Positions 10,548 to 19,314 of a DNA stretch of 64,000 nt are shown here, piece after piece. Numbering within the stretch: the stretch's first letter is position 1; each line of letters opens with the position of its first letter. The notes beneath the pieces were generated by a model. The model was given only the letters and a program-made list of their open reading frames with translations. It ran no database searches and was not told the DNA's origin. The DNA is from Methanosarcina sp. ERenArc_MAG2 (GTDB taxonomy: Archaea > Halobacteriota > Methanosarcinia > Methanosarcinales > Methanosarcinaceae). Location of the stretch: positions 62,001 to 126,000 of the forward strand of contig JAMXHR010000002.1 of NCBI GenBank assembly GCA_023955635.1. The letters run 5' to 3'. Position numbers and translations under genes: made by a program.

Positions 10548-10639
10548 ATATTGAGATAAAATGTTTTACGAGTATCTGCATCTATTTTATTATTCCGGAT
10601 GTGATTTCGGGGGTGTCAGCGGTTAAAAAGAAGGATGCC

Positions 10640-11596
10640 TTATGGACCCTTCTCTGAAGTGTTAATTATATCGACACCTACTGCGGTCCCCACCATAATA
10701 TCCTCTTCTTTCTCAAGAGCTTCAAGAATATTTGAGATTAAAAGATGGCTGATGGCTCTCCTTTTCCTGGGCTCTACTACATATCTTAACCGCATTTCGA
10801 TCCAGTTTTCCTCCATTTTCATATAAAGGTTTGTTCGTACTTCGTAGGTCGTAAAGAAGTATCTTTTTCCCATAAGCAGGAGTTCTCTCCGTGCCAGGTC
10901 TTCGAACTCTCCTACAACTGGGCCTGCAGCTCTGAGAGCAATTTCTTTAGCTTTTTTCCAGTTGCTGCCATAAATCAGTAGGATGCGGATTTCATCCCAG
11001 ATGAACGAATAATCCCTTGTATAATTTTTTATTGTCTGGTTGAGAGCAAAACTATTCGGAACACTGAGAATTCTGCCAGTGTACTGATCTGCATCCACCC
11101 ATTCTCTGATTTCCATAATTGTAGTGTTGAAACTTCCTATATCCAGCACATCGCCTGTGGTATCTCCCACCTGAATTCTATCTCCTGCTTTAAAAGGACG
11201 AGCTACAACCAGGAGAATTCCTCCTGCTATATTCCTCAGAACATCCTGAAGTGCAATTGCAACTCCGGCGCTCAGAATTCCGTAGGCAATAAACAGGGTG
11301 CTAGTTCTCTCAATCCAGATCGCAAAAAGGAAGGCAAGAGCAAGTACTGTAATAAGTATAGATGCAGTTTTCCTCAGAGTGTACCTCTCTCTGGCAGTCG
11401 ATATTCTTCTAAGAATAAAATTTCCGGTAATTGAATTTATTATATAGGCTAGAAAAACTACAATTAAAGAGATGAGAAATGCATCCAGTAGATACCGGTC
11501 CTCGGAGATATAAAAATCAGTTAGGTATCGAATATATGCGATAAAAAGTATCAAGATTAACAGAATAAAAGTGTTCAGTCTCCTCATTACCCTCAT
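10640..11596 (-). CDS. MscS-type mechanosensitive channel
   Basis: Membrane channel of 318 residues that probably opens under turgor. N-terminal helices lie at about 8-25, 37-58 and 78-97. Then come the pore-lining helix GILSAGVAIALQDVLRNIAGG and the beta domain FKAGDRIQVGDTTGDVLDIGSF, with a soluble C-terminal domain. It is a separate family member from the frameshifted copy at 8845 and is intact. Start ATG 11596 (MRVMRRLN); a second in-frame ATG is nine bases downstream. Confidence 0.9.
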   Translation of the reverse strand: MRVMRRLNTFILLILILFIAYIRYLTDFYISEDRYLLDAFLISLIVVFLAYIINSITGNFILRRISTARERYTLRKTASILITVLALAFLFAIWIERTSTLFIAYGILSAGVAIALQDVLRNIAGGILLVVARPFKAGDRIQVGDTTGDVLDIGSFNTTIMEIREWVDADQYTGRILSVPNSFALNQTIKNYTRDYSFIWDEIRILLIYGSNWKKAKEIALRAAGPVVGEFEDLARRELLLMGKRYFFTTYEVRTNLYMKMEENWIEMRLRYVVEPRKRRAISHLLISNILEALEKEEDIMVGTAVGVDIINTSEKGP

Positions 11597-11986
11597 GCAG
11601 ATAAATATAATGTCTTTTATATATCAATATAGCTCCAATAACTGAGGTGCTTTGATACTTAATTCTGTTAAGCTAGCTTTGGCCTAAAAGAATATTTAAA
11701 TTGAAACTTTTTCGTTGATTTTTTAGAATCCTTTGTATTGTCTACTATACACTGAATTTTCCGCTGTTACTAAGCATATAGCGTGTGAGAAGGCAACATT
11801 ATAACTTATGGCAGTAGTACGAAACCTTATTGTAAACAGAGAATAACTACTTATAAACCACATGATTATTATTAATTAATATATTAAAATTCATTGAATT
11901 AATTTGTGCTTTATGTAGTTCAGTCTGTATTAAGCTGTCTATTAAGCTGTCTACTCGAAAAGTCAAATTAATATTGGGGGTTAAGA
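11597..11986. other. Intergenic region between divergent mscS and secreted-peptide genes
   Basis: AT-rich, with no gene. An archaeal TATA-like ACTTATAAACC lies at about 11849-11859 on the plus strand, 130 bp before the start of the secreted protein gene. Confidence 0.4.
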
Positions 11987-12313
11987 ATGAAAAGCAAATC
12001 GATAGCTTGTCTCCTAGTGCTATGCTTAACTTTTTCTGTTGGATTAGCACAAGCACAGTTTGGAGGAGGTTGCGAATCCGTAACATATTCTGGTGTTACA
12101 CCTGATAGATTTGAATGCATGAAGCAAGGTCTTCAGGAGTACGGCATCTATGTCCCATCGGGAGAAAGTGGAGAACTTTCCGGCAATGGAATCGCTGCGG
12201 ATTTTGAATGGAATGGAGAGTCCATTCTTACTATCACAGTTACGAAAAAACCTTTTTTTGTTGGCTGTGGAACCATACATGACAGAATAAGACAATTCGC
12301 ACAAGAATGCTAA
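11987..12313 (+). CDS. Small secreted protein of unknown function
   Basis: 108 residues with a clear signal peptide (MKSKSIACLLVLCLTFSVGL, cleavage near AQA-Q at residue 23-24). The mature part is about 85 residues with four cysteines (GGGCES, FECMKQ, VGCGT and the final C), which could form two disulfides. It has no transmembrane segment after the signal, so export is likely. Ribosome site TTGGGGGTTA precedes the ATG. I do not recognise a family. A degenerate stretch starts directly after it. Confidence 0.65.
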   Translation: MKSKSIACLLVLCLTFSVGLAQAQFGGGCESVTYSGVTPDRFECMKQGLQEYGIYVPSGESGELSGNGIAADFEWNGESILTITVTKKPFFVGCGTIHDRIRQFAQEC

Positions 12314-12337
12314 TAAAAAGCGTCCACAACAGCGGTT

Positions 12338-12487
12338 CCAAAAAATATAAACTGTTTCAAATGAATGTAATTAATAGGCTTTTAGCCAGTGGTTGCTCTA
12401 ATTTTCAACTCCAACCGTTTGACCATTTATACACATGGAAACCTGATACCATAAAATTAACAAGGCAACCACTTCTATCTCCTTTTC
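12338..12487 (+). repeat. Long direct repeat flanking serC, left copy
   Basis: About 150 bp (GTTCCAAAAAATATAAA ... ACAAGGCAACCACT) that recur with about 80 percent identity at 14312-14465, on the other side of serC and in the same direction. It has no gene. The two copies bracket a 1.8-kb segment with serC. Confidence 0.65.
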
Positions 12488-12918
12488 TTTTTTATCCCAG
12501 GTTCACTACTCCAAAATCAAGCCCGAAAAACGCTCTTGCACTACCCCATAGCCTTCTTCGTGCGTATATAGTAACTACGCTAAAGGCCTACAGCCATCGT
12601 ACACACCCTTCCTAGGCAATTTATTTCCCTGCTTCCAGAAGCCCTGTAAGTAGATTTTTAATGCCGATAAAGTGCTCTGCAAGCTTCGGGGATATTTGGA
12701 AGGCTGGTGCGTTTATCCCTGCCTAGAGCCACGTACATATACCTGGAAGCCATGCACAAAGGCCAGGGCTATCGTTCGTAGCTAGATGGACCATATGTAT
12801 CCCGGAGGGCTCGCAAGAAGTGAAAATGAGTACGTACAGACCAGCTTATTAAATTGTTGGACAACCTGTAAAGGACGGAGTATTCGTGACCCTTTGCGCT
12901 TCCTTGTAATAAATAAAA
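12488..12918. other. Non-coding stretch upstream of serC
   Basis: No convincing gene. 12560-12640 is related to 960-1050. The part near 12850-12900 (TTGTTGGACAACCTGTAAAGGA, GTATTCGTGACCC) matches the right half of the MITE region at 45100-45170. Confidence 0.4.
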
Positions 12919-13006
12919 GGTACTGTTAAGTCTTCGGGGGATGGCTATAATTGCATGTTCGCCTGTAGCTGGAAAATTTCTTATCCCCCAAAGACATAAC
13001 AGTACC
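12919..13006. repeat. 88-bp inverted-repeat element (MITE family 2), copy 1
   Basis: Ends GGTACTGTTAAGTCTTCGGG and its near-complement CCCCAAAGACATAACAGTACC. Related 89-bp copies lie at 41039-41127 and 41672-41760, with similar interiors (TGTCGC..., GCTGaAAAtTTT). Four A residues flank it on both sides. It ends 18 bp before the serC start, so it supplies the immediate upstream region. Confidence 0.7.
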
Positions 13007-13024
13007 AAAAAAGGAAAAGATAAA

Positions 13025-14137
13025 ATGAAACCAACAAGAGTTCCTAAAAATCCTTGTTTTTCTTCAGGACCTTGTGCCAAACATCCAGGGTATTCTGTTG
13101 AAGAGCTGAAAGATACACCTTTTGGCCGGTCACACCGGAGCAAATTCGGCAAGGAAAAATTAGCTGAAGCAATTAAAAGAACAAGAGATATGCTTGGACT
13201 TCCTGATGATTATCTGGTAGGTATTGTACCGGCTTCCGATACAGGCGCTTTTGAAATGTGCATGTGGTCTATGCTGGGATGCCGCGGGGTTGATGTTCTG
13301 GTTTGGGAATCTTTCAGTAAAGAATGGGCAACCGACATCACTAAACAGTTAAAATTAAAAGATATTCGAGTTTTTGAGGCAGAATACGGGAAATTACCAG
13401 ATTTAAAGAAGGTCGATTTCAAGAATGATGTCGTCTTTGTCTGGAATGGGACTACTAGCGGAGTCAAAGTACCCAACGGCGACTGGATTCCTGATAATCG
13501 GGAAGGGCTCACGCTTTGCGATGCCACCTCTGCTGTATTTGCTATGGATATACCCTACTGTAAATTGGATGTCATTACCTTCTCATGGCAGAAGGTTTTA
13601 GGTGGGGAAGGTGCACACGGGATGCTGATTTTATCTCCGCGGGCCGTTCAGCGGTTAGAAAGCTATACTCCTACCTGGCCATTGCCCAAAATTTTCCGAC
13701 TGACCAAAGGTGGTAAACTGATTAAGGAGATTTTTGAAGGCTCTACTATTAACACCCCATCCATGCTGGCTAATGAAGATTGGCTGGCAGCATTAAAATG
13801 GGCAGAGTCTATCGGAGGGCTTAAAAAACTTATCCAACGGGCAAATGAAAATCTGGCGGTCTTTGAGGCATTTGTTGCTAAAAACAACTGGATCCATTTT
13901 TTAGCGGAAACAAAAGAGATAAGGTCCAACACCAGTGTCTGCTTTAAAGTTGATTTATCCGACGAAAAGCTTAAAGCACTGATTAACACGCTTCAGGAAG
14001 AAAAAGCTGCTTATGACATCGCTTCTTACCGGGATGCTCCTTTGGGTTTGCGCATCTGGTGCGGTGCTACCGCCGAGAAAGAGGATTTACAATGCCTCTG
14101 TGAATGGATCGAATGGGCTTACAATTCGGTTAAATAA
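13025..14137 (+). CDS. serC: Phosphoserine aminotransferase, Methanosarcina/alphaproteobacterial type
   Basis: PLP-dependent class V aminotransferase that converts 3-phosphohydroxypyruvate and glutamate to phosphoserine. 370 residues, start chosen at ATG 13025 ([19 protein letters not shown]) behind AAGGAAAAG. Landmarks: [13 protein letters not shown] at the N-terminus, [39 protein letters not shown], and the PLP lysine in [16 protein letters not shown]. This subtype is shared by Methanosarcina and alphaproteobacteria. It is isolated from other serine genes and bracketed by long direct repeats, which suggests it moved as a unit. Confidence 0.92.
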   Translation: MKPTRVPKNPCFSSGPCAKHPGYSVEELKDTPFGRSHRSKFGKEKLAEAIKRTRDMLGLPDDYLVGIVPASDTGAFEMCMWSMLGCRGVDVLVWESFSKEWATDITKQLKLKDIRVFEAEYGKLPDLKKVDFKNDVVFVWNGTTSGVKVPNGDWIPDNREGLTLCDATSAVFAMDIPYCKLDVITFSWQKVLGGEGAHGMLILSPRAVQRLESYTPTWPLPKIFRLTKGGKLIKEIFEGSTINTPSMLANEDWLAALKWAESIGGLKKLIQRANENLAVFEAFVAKNNWIHFLAETKEIRSNTSVCFKVDLSDEKLKALINTLQEEKAAYDIASYRDAPLGLRIWCGATAEKEDLQCLCEWIEWAYNSVK

Positions 14138-14147
14138 TATAATCTCT

Positions 14148-14212
14148 TTTGTTATCAGCAAAGAAGGGGTCATGAGAGATCGTTAATATCTTTTTTGCTG
14201 ACAGCAAAAGGA
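14148..14212 (+). terminator. Inverted repeat after serC
   Basis: CTTTTGTTATCAGCAAAGAA and, 40 bp on, TTTTTTGCTGACAGCAAAAGG form an imperfect stem that starts 10 bp after the serC stop. It could be a terminator or a short mobile element; the arms lack a strong GC core. Confidence 0.4.
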
Positions 14213-14311
14213 TGTTTTATTCCAAAATAATTTCGCTCTTTAAATATATAAAACACCATTTGTAATAATATTTAGGTTTTTTCAGATAGGCTCTTAATGG
14301 CACTACTAACG

Positions 14312-14465
14312 ATTCCAAAAAATATAAAATGGTTACTCTAGAATGTAATTATAGGCTTTTAGCTCGTGGTTGCCCTTATTTCAACTCCAAACATTGTGAC
14401 CATTCTTAACTCCAAAAGCTTGATGCCATAATATTAACAAGGCAACCACTCCAATCTCCTTTTTA
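14312..14465 (+). repeat. Long direct repeat flanking serC, right copy
   Basis: Matches 12338-12487 in the same orientation (ATTCCAAAAAATATAAAA ... ACAAGGCAACCACT). It lies 175 bp after serC. Confidence 0.65.
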
Positions 14466-14837
14466 TCCTACCGGACCTTTATTCTACATACTTATTACTG
14501 GAAGCCACTCTAATCCACGCAGCCAATCTTACGGGATACTCAGGTATTTATCCTAAAATATGCGAGGCTTATGGAAGCCCTAATAAACTCATTTGAAATA
14601 ACAGATATACATCGTTGTTTTAGGGTTCAGTTTTTAGGATTTACTTTACTGGCTCAAACTTTTTCTTTTCAATATATATTTATATTTCCGAGCTGCCCGA
14701 GCGAACCCGCAGATAAATATTAATAACAGGTGCAGAAACAGTTTTCTACATATCCGAGGGACAATTTCTTCTACAAGTGCCAAGATTGGCACCACATCAC
14801 CTGCTCATTAAATTAGATATGGAAGATTTACAATTTA
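14466..14837. other. Non-coding stretch
   Basis: AT-rich, with many stops in all frames. I see no gene and no clear repeat beyond the end of the direct repeat at 14465. Confidence 0.35.
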
Positions 14838-15155
14838 TTACTTCGTTTTTCTCACATAACCGACTGCCCCAATAACTGTTGCAAGCGCCCATAGAGATCC
14901 TATAAATGGAGCAGTTTTTGATTCCGGAGTAGAATTGGAGTTTCCTTCCTGCTTACTTACCGTTTCTGTAGTATCTGACATTCCGGTATCATTTGTCTTA
15001 TTAATGGTTTGATTAATTGTACTTAGCAACTCATCAAGAGTAGTATTTTCGACATGTCCTATAGCCTTTCCATCATCAGTTAATGTGAACTTACCCTCAT
15101 AATAATCTGTAACTATGAAATGTTCAGGACCAATATCCTTGGTACTAGTGTCGAG
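14838..15155 (-). pseudogene. Surface protein, C-terminal fragment with membrane anchor
   Basis: The open frame runs from the IS630 boundary (about 15155) to a stop at 14838 and encodes DTSTKDIGPEHFIVTDYYEG, a Ser/Thr/Asn-rich linker, then a C-terminal hydrophobic helix with a basic tail (FIGSLWALATVIGAVGYVRKTK). This is the tripartite sorting layout of archaeal surface proteins. The N-terminal part is missing because an IS630 element sits at the break. I do not find the missing part elsewhere in the window. Confidence 0.65.
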
Positions 15156-16330
15156 TCAACCTCAAAATGTCGTAATATTTATCTTGTATCTTATTCATAA
15201 ATAATCTTAGGGATTACTTATGAATAGATACACTGTTACACTCACTACAGATGAACGTGAAGCTCTTTGTGAACTTACCTCAACTGGTAATCATAGCTCT
15301 CAAAAAATTCTCAATGCTCTGATCTTACTTAATTGTGATAAAGGTGAATGGAATGTTAACCATTCAACCAATGAAGAAATCTCACGTATCCTGAACATCA
15401 GTATGAGAAAAATTGATCGCGTAAAGAAGCGATTTGTTGAGGAAGGTCTTGAAGTTGCCCTTTATGGAAAAAAAGAGATCGTATTTATGCTAAAAAAGTT
15501 GATGGTGATTTTGAAGCCCATTTAGTTGCCCTTAGTTGCAGCAAACCCCTGAAGGTTTTGCAAGATGGTCTTTGAGATTGTTAGCTGATCAGGTTATAGA
15601 GCTTGGCTATATCGAGAACATCTCCCATGAGACAGTACGTCTTATATTAAAAAAACGAAATCAAACCCTGGCAAAGGAAAGGATGGGTAATTCCCCCGGA
15701 ACAGAACAGTAGCTTTGTTGCAAATATGGAAATGGTTCTTGATGTATATAAGCGCCCATTTGATCCACGAAATCCTGTTGTATGTATGGACGAATCCCCA
15801 AAACAACTGATCGCAGAAACCAGGATTCCTGTCCCCTGTTCACCTGGGAAACCAGCCAGGTATGATTATGAATACAAACGTTGTGGAATGTGTAATATAT
15901 TCATCGCCTGTGAACCGTTGTCAGGAAAACGTGTGGTGAAAATTACTGAAAGGAAAACAAAGCGAGATTGGGCTTGTTTTCTGGAAGAAATTGCACTTCA
16001 ACAGGAAAATGCAGATAAAATTACGCTGGTAATGGACAATCTAAACACACATATTCCAGGATCTCTCTATGAAATGTTTCCGCCGTGGCATAAATCAAAA
16101 AAGGCAAGGGAATTCTTTCAAAAAAACAAATATTGGTTGCAAATATTGCTTTTCCCTCCAGCTACTCCAGATAGGAACCCAACAGAATATTGTTGGAAAA
16201 CGACAAGAGAAGATTTAACGTCAATAAAATCATTCAAGAATGTTAAAGTATTGAAGGAAGAACTGGATGAGTTTTGGGGGAAACATACATTCACACACAA
16301 AATGTCGCATTATTTAGCCTCTTGACTATA
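15155..16330 (+). mobile_element. IS630-type insertion sequence
   Basis: About 1.18 kb with short related ends (GAGTCAACCTCAAAATG near 15156 and the complement of AGTCAAGAGGCTAAAT near 16310-16327). It holds one transposase gene. It truncates a surface protein gene on the left and abuts an IS6 remnant on the right. The exact ends are uncertain. Confidence 0.65.
15220..16325 (+). pseudogene. IS630-family transposase, two frameshifts
   Basis: N-terminal HTH part (MNRYTVTLTTDEREALCEL, ISRILNISMRKIDRVKKRF). One extra A in the A7 run near 15466-15473 continues the frame as RDRIYAKKVDGDFEAHL. One extra C in the C4 run near 15547 continues it as PEGFARWSLRLLADQVIELG. The catalytic part from 15726 has Asp in VVCMDESPKQL, Asp in LVMDNLNTH and Glu in DRNPTEYCWK. 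The repaired length is about 368 residues. All catalytic residues are present, so the frameshifts may be undercalled homopolymers. Confidence 0.8.
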
Positions 16331-16866
16331 GGTAGTATTTTATCATTTTTCAGTTGATCTATAGCAGGTGGATAAGCTGGATTCTTATCAACGGTTATTA
16401 CTCTCGGAATTTGATTATGATCAGAACTCAAAGTTTTCTTAAAGAATCTCTTCGCTGCTTTTCGGTTTCGTTTTGCACTTAACATGAAATCAATGTATCT
16501 CCATTTGAGTCAACTGCTCGATAGAAATATTTCCATTTACCTTTTACTTTGATATAGGTTTCATCAACTCTTCATGAGTTATTAGTTGTTCTTAAATGCC
16601 TTCTTATCTTCTTTTATATTCAGGGAAACTTTGATGCACCCATCTCATTATAATATTGTGATCAACTTGAATTCCTCTTTCTGCCATTATTTCCTCTAAA
16701 TTTTTATAACTCAATGCATAATTCAAGTGCCATCTTACGTTTAATAAGATGATTTCTCCTGCAAAATGTTTCCATTTAAAGGAATTAGATAGCATATTAC
16801 TATCTTTGGTTTTCTTTTTATTCTATTGTATCAGTAAAGAGGATTTTTTGCAATGGAAAACCCATT
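16330..16866 (-). pseudogene. IS6-family transposase remnant
   Basis: N-terminal part at 16604-16795 (FKWKHFAGEIILLNVRWHLN, SYKNLEEIMAERGI, the WVHQSFPEY motif). A degraded middle carries TNNS-RVDETYIKVKGKWKY-type sequence. The later part is at 16330-16485 (LSAKRNRKAAKRFFKK, ITVDKNPAYPPAI). The C-terminus with the catalytic Glu is absent where the IS630 element starts. The IS6 terminal repeat is recognisable at about 16846-16866 (complement of GGTTTTCCATTGCAAAAAA). Confidence 0.75.
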
Positions 16867-16983
16867 TGTCAATAAGAAACCGATTAATTACTACCCCTTA
16901 CTTATATTAGTATTTATATAATTTCTATGCACTATTTTTGCAGAATAACTGCATCAGTGGTAGTGGAATAGGAGACTTTGAGA

Positions 16984-17919
16984 ATGATAAGACGTTTTAT
17001 TGCAATTTTATCTGCTCTGTTTATATTAATGGTGAGCTTTGGAACATGCCTTTGCGCAGCTGAAGATTCAGTTGATAACTCTACCGTCATATCAAATATA
17101 GATTACAAAGAGACTAATATAGAAAATGAAGATACTACAATTATAGCCGATGGTGAAGATGATATTATCTTCAGCGATGGGCCGGTTATATACAATGAAA
17201 CCAACACCGATATCGATACCACAACCAATGATAACGATGTAACAATAATTGATAATACAATTAATGATTATGACACCGACATATCTGAAACTACAGACCT
17301 GGATAACAGCACACAGGTGAATGACAATTCGTATAACTATTCGGATAATTCTCAGACAATTATTCAGACTGTTGAAACGACTAATGTAAATGTAGATAAT
17401 AGTCAGAACACTAATGTTGCTTTCACAGAAAGCTCAATCGTCAACAACATTAATTTTGTATCAAAAGATTCTGGCAAGACAAAGATTATTGTCCAAGACA
17501 TAAAGGATGATGAATATTTAAAAACACCACCTGTAGGCAATGTATACAAATCGTTCAACATATGGATAGACAATGCAAAAGTAAATAATAATATTGAAGA
17601 TGCGGCAGTTGACTTTAAAGTTGAAAAGACCTGGCTTATAAAAAATAACTTAAATGGGTCTTCCATTGTTCTGAACATGTATGAAGGTGGAAAATGGGTT
17701 GAAGTTCCAGTAACCATAACAAGCGAGGACTCACAGTTCGTCTATTTCACCGCTGAGGTATCTGAATATTCTACGTTTGCAATTACAAGCAAGCCAGTAG
17801 TTATAGATAAAGTTCTTAAACAGACAGGTACAACTTCGGAAGAAAAAATAGATGAACCTACCAGGAATGTTGTAATAAAACTTTTAGAATTTATTATTGA
17901 ATTACTTAAGGGAGAATAA
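16984..17919 (+). CDS. PGF-pre-PGF domain surface protein
   Basis: Secreted or cell-surface protein of 311 residues. A signal peptide (FIAILSALFILMVSFGTCLCAAE) precedes a long Asp/Asn/Thr-rich low-complexity region (residues 25-150), probably an extended linker. A PGF-pre-PGF domain follows (YKSFNIWIDNAKVNNNIED, VDFKVEKTWLIKNN, MYEGGKWVEVPV, VYFTAEVSEYSTFAITSK). The usual C-terminal anchor is replaced by a short amphipathic end (VVIKLLEFIIELLKGE). I chose ATG 16984, nine bases after GGAG, over TTG 16978. A decayed relative lies at 22845. Confidence 0.8.
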   Translation: MIRRFIAILSALFILMVSFGTCLCAAEDSVDNSTVISNIDYKETNIENEDTTIIADGEDDIIFSDGPVIYNETNTDIDTTTNDNDVTIIDNTINDYDTDISETTDLDNSTQVNDNSYNYSDNSQTIIQTVETTNVNVDNSQNTNVAFTESSIVNNINFVSKDSGKTKIIVQDIKDDEYLKTPPVGNVYKSFNIWIDNAKVNNNIEDAAVDFKVEKTWLIKNNLNGSSIVLNMYEGGKWVEVPVTITSEDSQFVYFTAEVSEYSTFAITSKPVVIDKVLKQTGTTSEEKIDEPTRNVVIKLLEFIIELLKGE

Positions 17920-17985
17920 TCTCCCTATTTAATTTCAGAAAAAGAAAATAGATTTGCATGTAAGGCATGTTAAATCATACCTTTG

Positions 17986-18200
17986 GTTCCGTTGCAAAAA
18001 ATTCAAAAAATATGTAAATCTATAAGTAATGAATAAAAATCAAAAGATCCGAGTGAATATATCAACATTATAAAATTATACCAAACAATTGATTAATGTA
18101 TTTGACTTCATTAAGAACAGAGTTAAGATCATTTACTTGTCCTTTTTTGATCATATTCATAGCTTCAATTCCTTTTAAAATCTTATTAGAAACGTATATA
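17986..18200 (-). pseudogene. IS6-family transposase, C-terminal end with terminal repeat
   Basis: The terminal repeat GGTTCCGTTGCAAAAAATTC starts at about 17988. On the minus strand 18065-18195 encodes KGIEAMNMIKKGQV, then VKYINQLFGIIL and a stop, which is the usual end of IS6 transposases. The remainder is gone. It cannot simply be the missing end of the 16.3-kb remnant, because that gene would run leftward from 16330. Confidence 0.7.
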
Positions 18201-18529
18201 AATTAAGTGTTACGAATTGTTCAATACTTCATATCAATTGTATGTTAGATCCAAAATATTATTTTTGAATTAAGATCTTTGAATTTACTAAAATTTTGCA
18301 CATATTAAATAGTGCACGACCATTTTAATTTTGGCTATATCCTGAAGTAGTTGACGTTTTCTGTTGAAATCCCTTCCCTCGGTTAAAAACCACAAGTGGG
18401 CACAGATGAATGTAGATGGATTATACACGTGCATATGTGTTATCTGCAGTTTCAGTTAAAATATAAGTTTTCTGCAGAGCCATAATACTATACGTTTTTA
18501 TGTCATGAATGCAAGGTTAAATAGCAAAT
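18201..18529. other. Intergenic region upstream of a membrane protein gene
   Basis: AT-rich. No gene and no repeat that I can match elsewhere in the window. Confidence 0.35.
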
Positions 18530-18964
18530 ATGAACAACTTCAAACAGAAATCATCGATTCCTAATAAATATTTAATTTTGATTGCAGGCGTCGTTTGGAT
18601 GTTTGCTGGAATAATGGTAATGAAGACTGGATTACCACTTTTTATAAATCAAGGGGAATATATTTTTAGTGTTTTTTTAGCTGCTTCAGTATTTTCAGTA
18701 TTTTATTTTTTCGTTTTCTCTAAATTAGTTGAAAAGCACACGATTCGAATAAGTAAGGATAATAAAAAGAAAATGTTTGTTATGGAATTTTTTGATAAAA
18801 AGTCATACCTGATTATGGTGGTAATGGTATTAGGTGGAATTACTATTCGGAAATTTAGTCTTTTGCCAGCTTTTTTCATAGGATTCTTTTATGTTGGGAT
18901 TGGTTCGGCATTGTTCTCTTGTGGTATGAAATTTGTATATAAATTTAAGAATTTGTCTTTGTGA
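18530..18964 (+). CDS. Small integral membrane protein of unknown function
   Basis: 144 residues with four predicted membrane helices (about 15-31, 42-61, 88-105, 113-130), and a polar loop with KDNKKK between the second and third. It is mostly hydrophobic, and the N-terminus is short and basic. I do not recognise a family. It stands alone between an IS6 remnant and the IS1634 element and could be recently acquired. A weak AAGGTT ribosome site lies 12 bases before the ATG. Confidence 0.6.
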   Translation: MNNFKQKSSIPNKYLILIAGVVWMFAGIMVMKTGLPLFINQGEYIFSVFLAASVFSVFYFFVFSKLVEKHTIRISKDNKKKMFVMEFFDKKSYLIMVVMVLGGITIRKFSLLPAFFIGFFYVGIGSALFSCGMKFVYKFKNLSL

Positions 18965-19314
18965 TCGAATAGCCTTGAAAAACTATCTACATAGCCTATC
19001 TTAGTCTGTTGATGTCAATTACAAGCATTCTTACAAAACCTAAGGTAATTTGAAATTAGAGCGTGTCTTGAAATTCGGTGCTCCCTATTTAGTCAGTTAA
19101 CATTTTTGAGACTCCTTAATTTCCTTTCTTACAAGAAAATGACTGTATTTTCTGACCGTTTTTGTAGCTTCTTACATGTCCTTTGACAGGAATTAACTGA
19201 ATGTAAAAGTAATAGTTATCATGCGGGATTTTCTGGCCTGTATGCCATAACCTTCCTCTTTCTAATGTTCTTATAGACCAGACACCCATATCTACTTTCC
19301 ACATTGATTATTCC
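18965..19314. other. Non-coding stretch, possible gene remnant on minus strand
   Basis: On the minus strand about 19210-19310 reads INVESRYGCLVYKNIRKRKV then MAYRPENPA and two stops. This looks like the end of a protein, but I cannot assign it. Nothing else supported. Confidence 0.3.
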
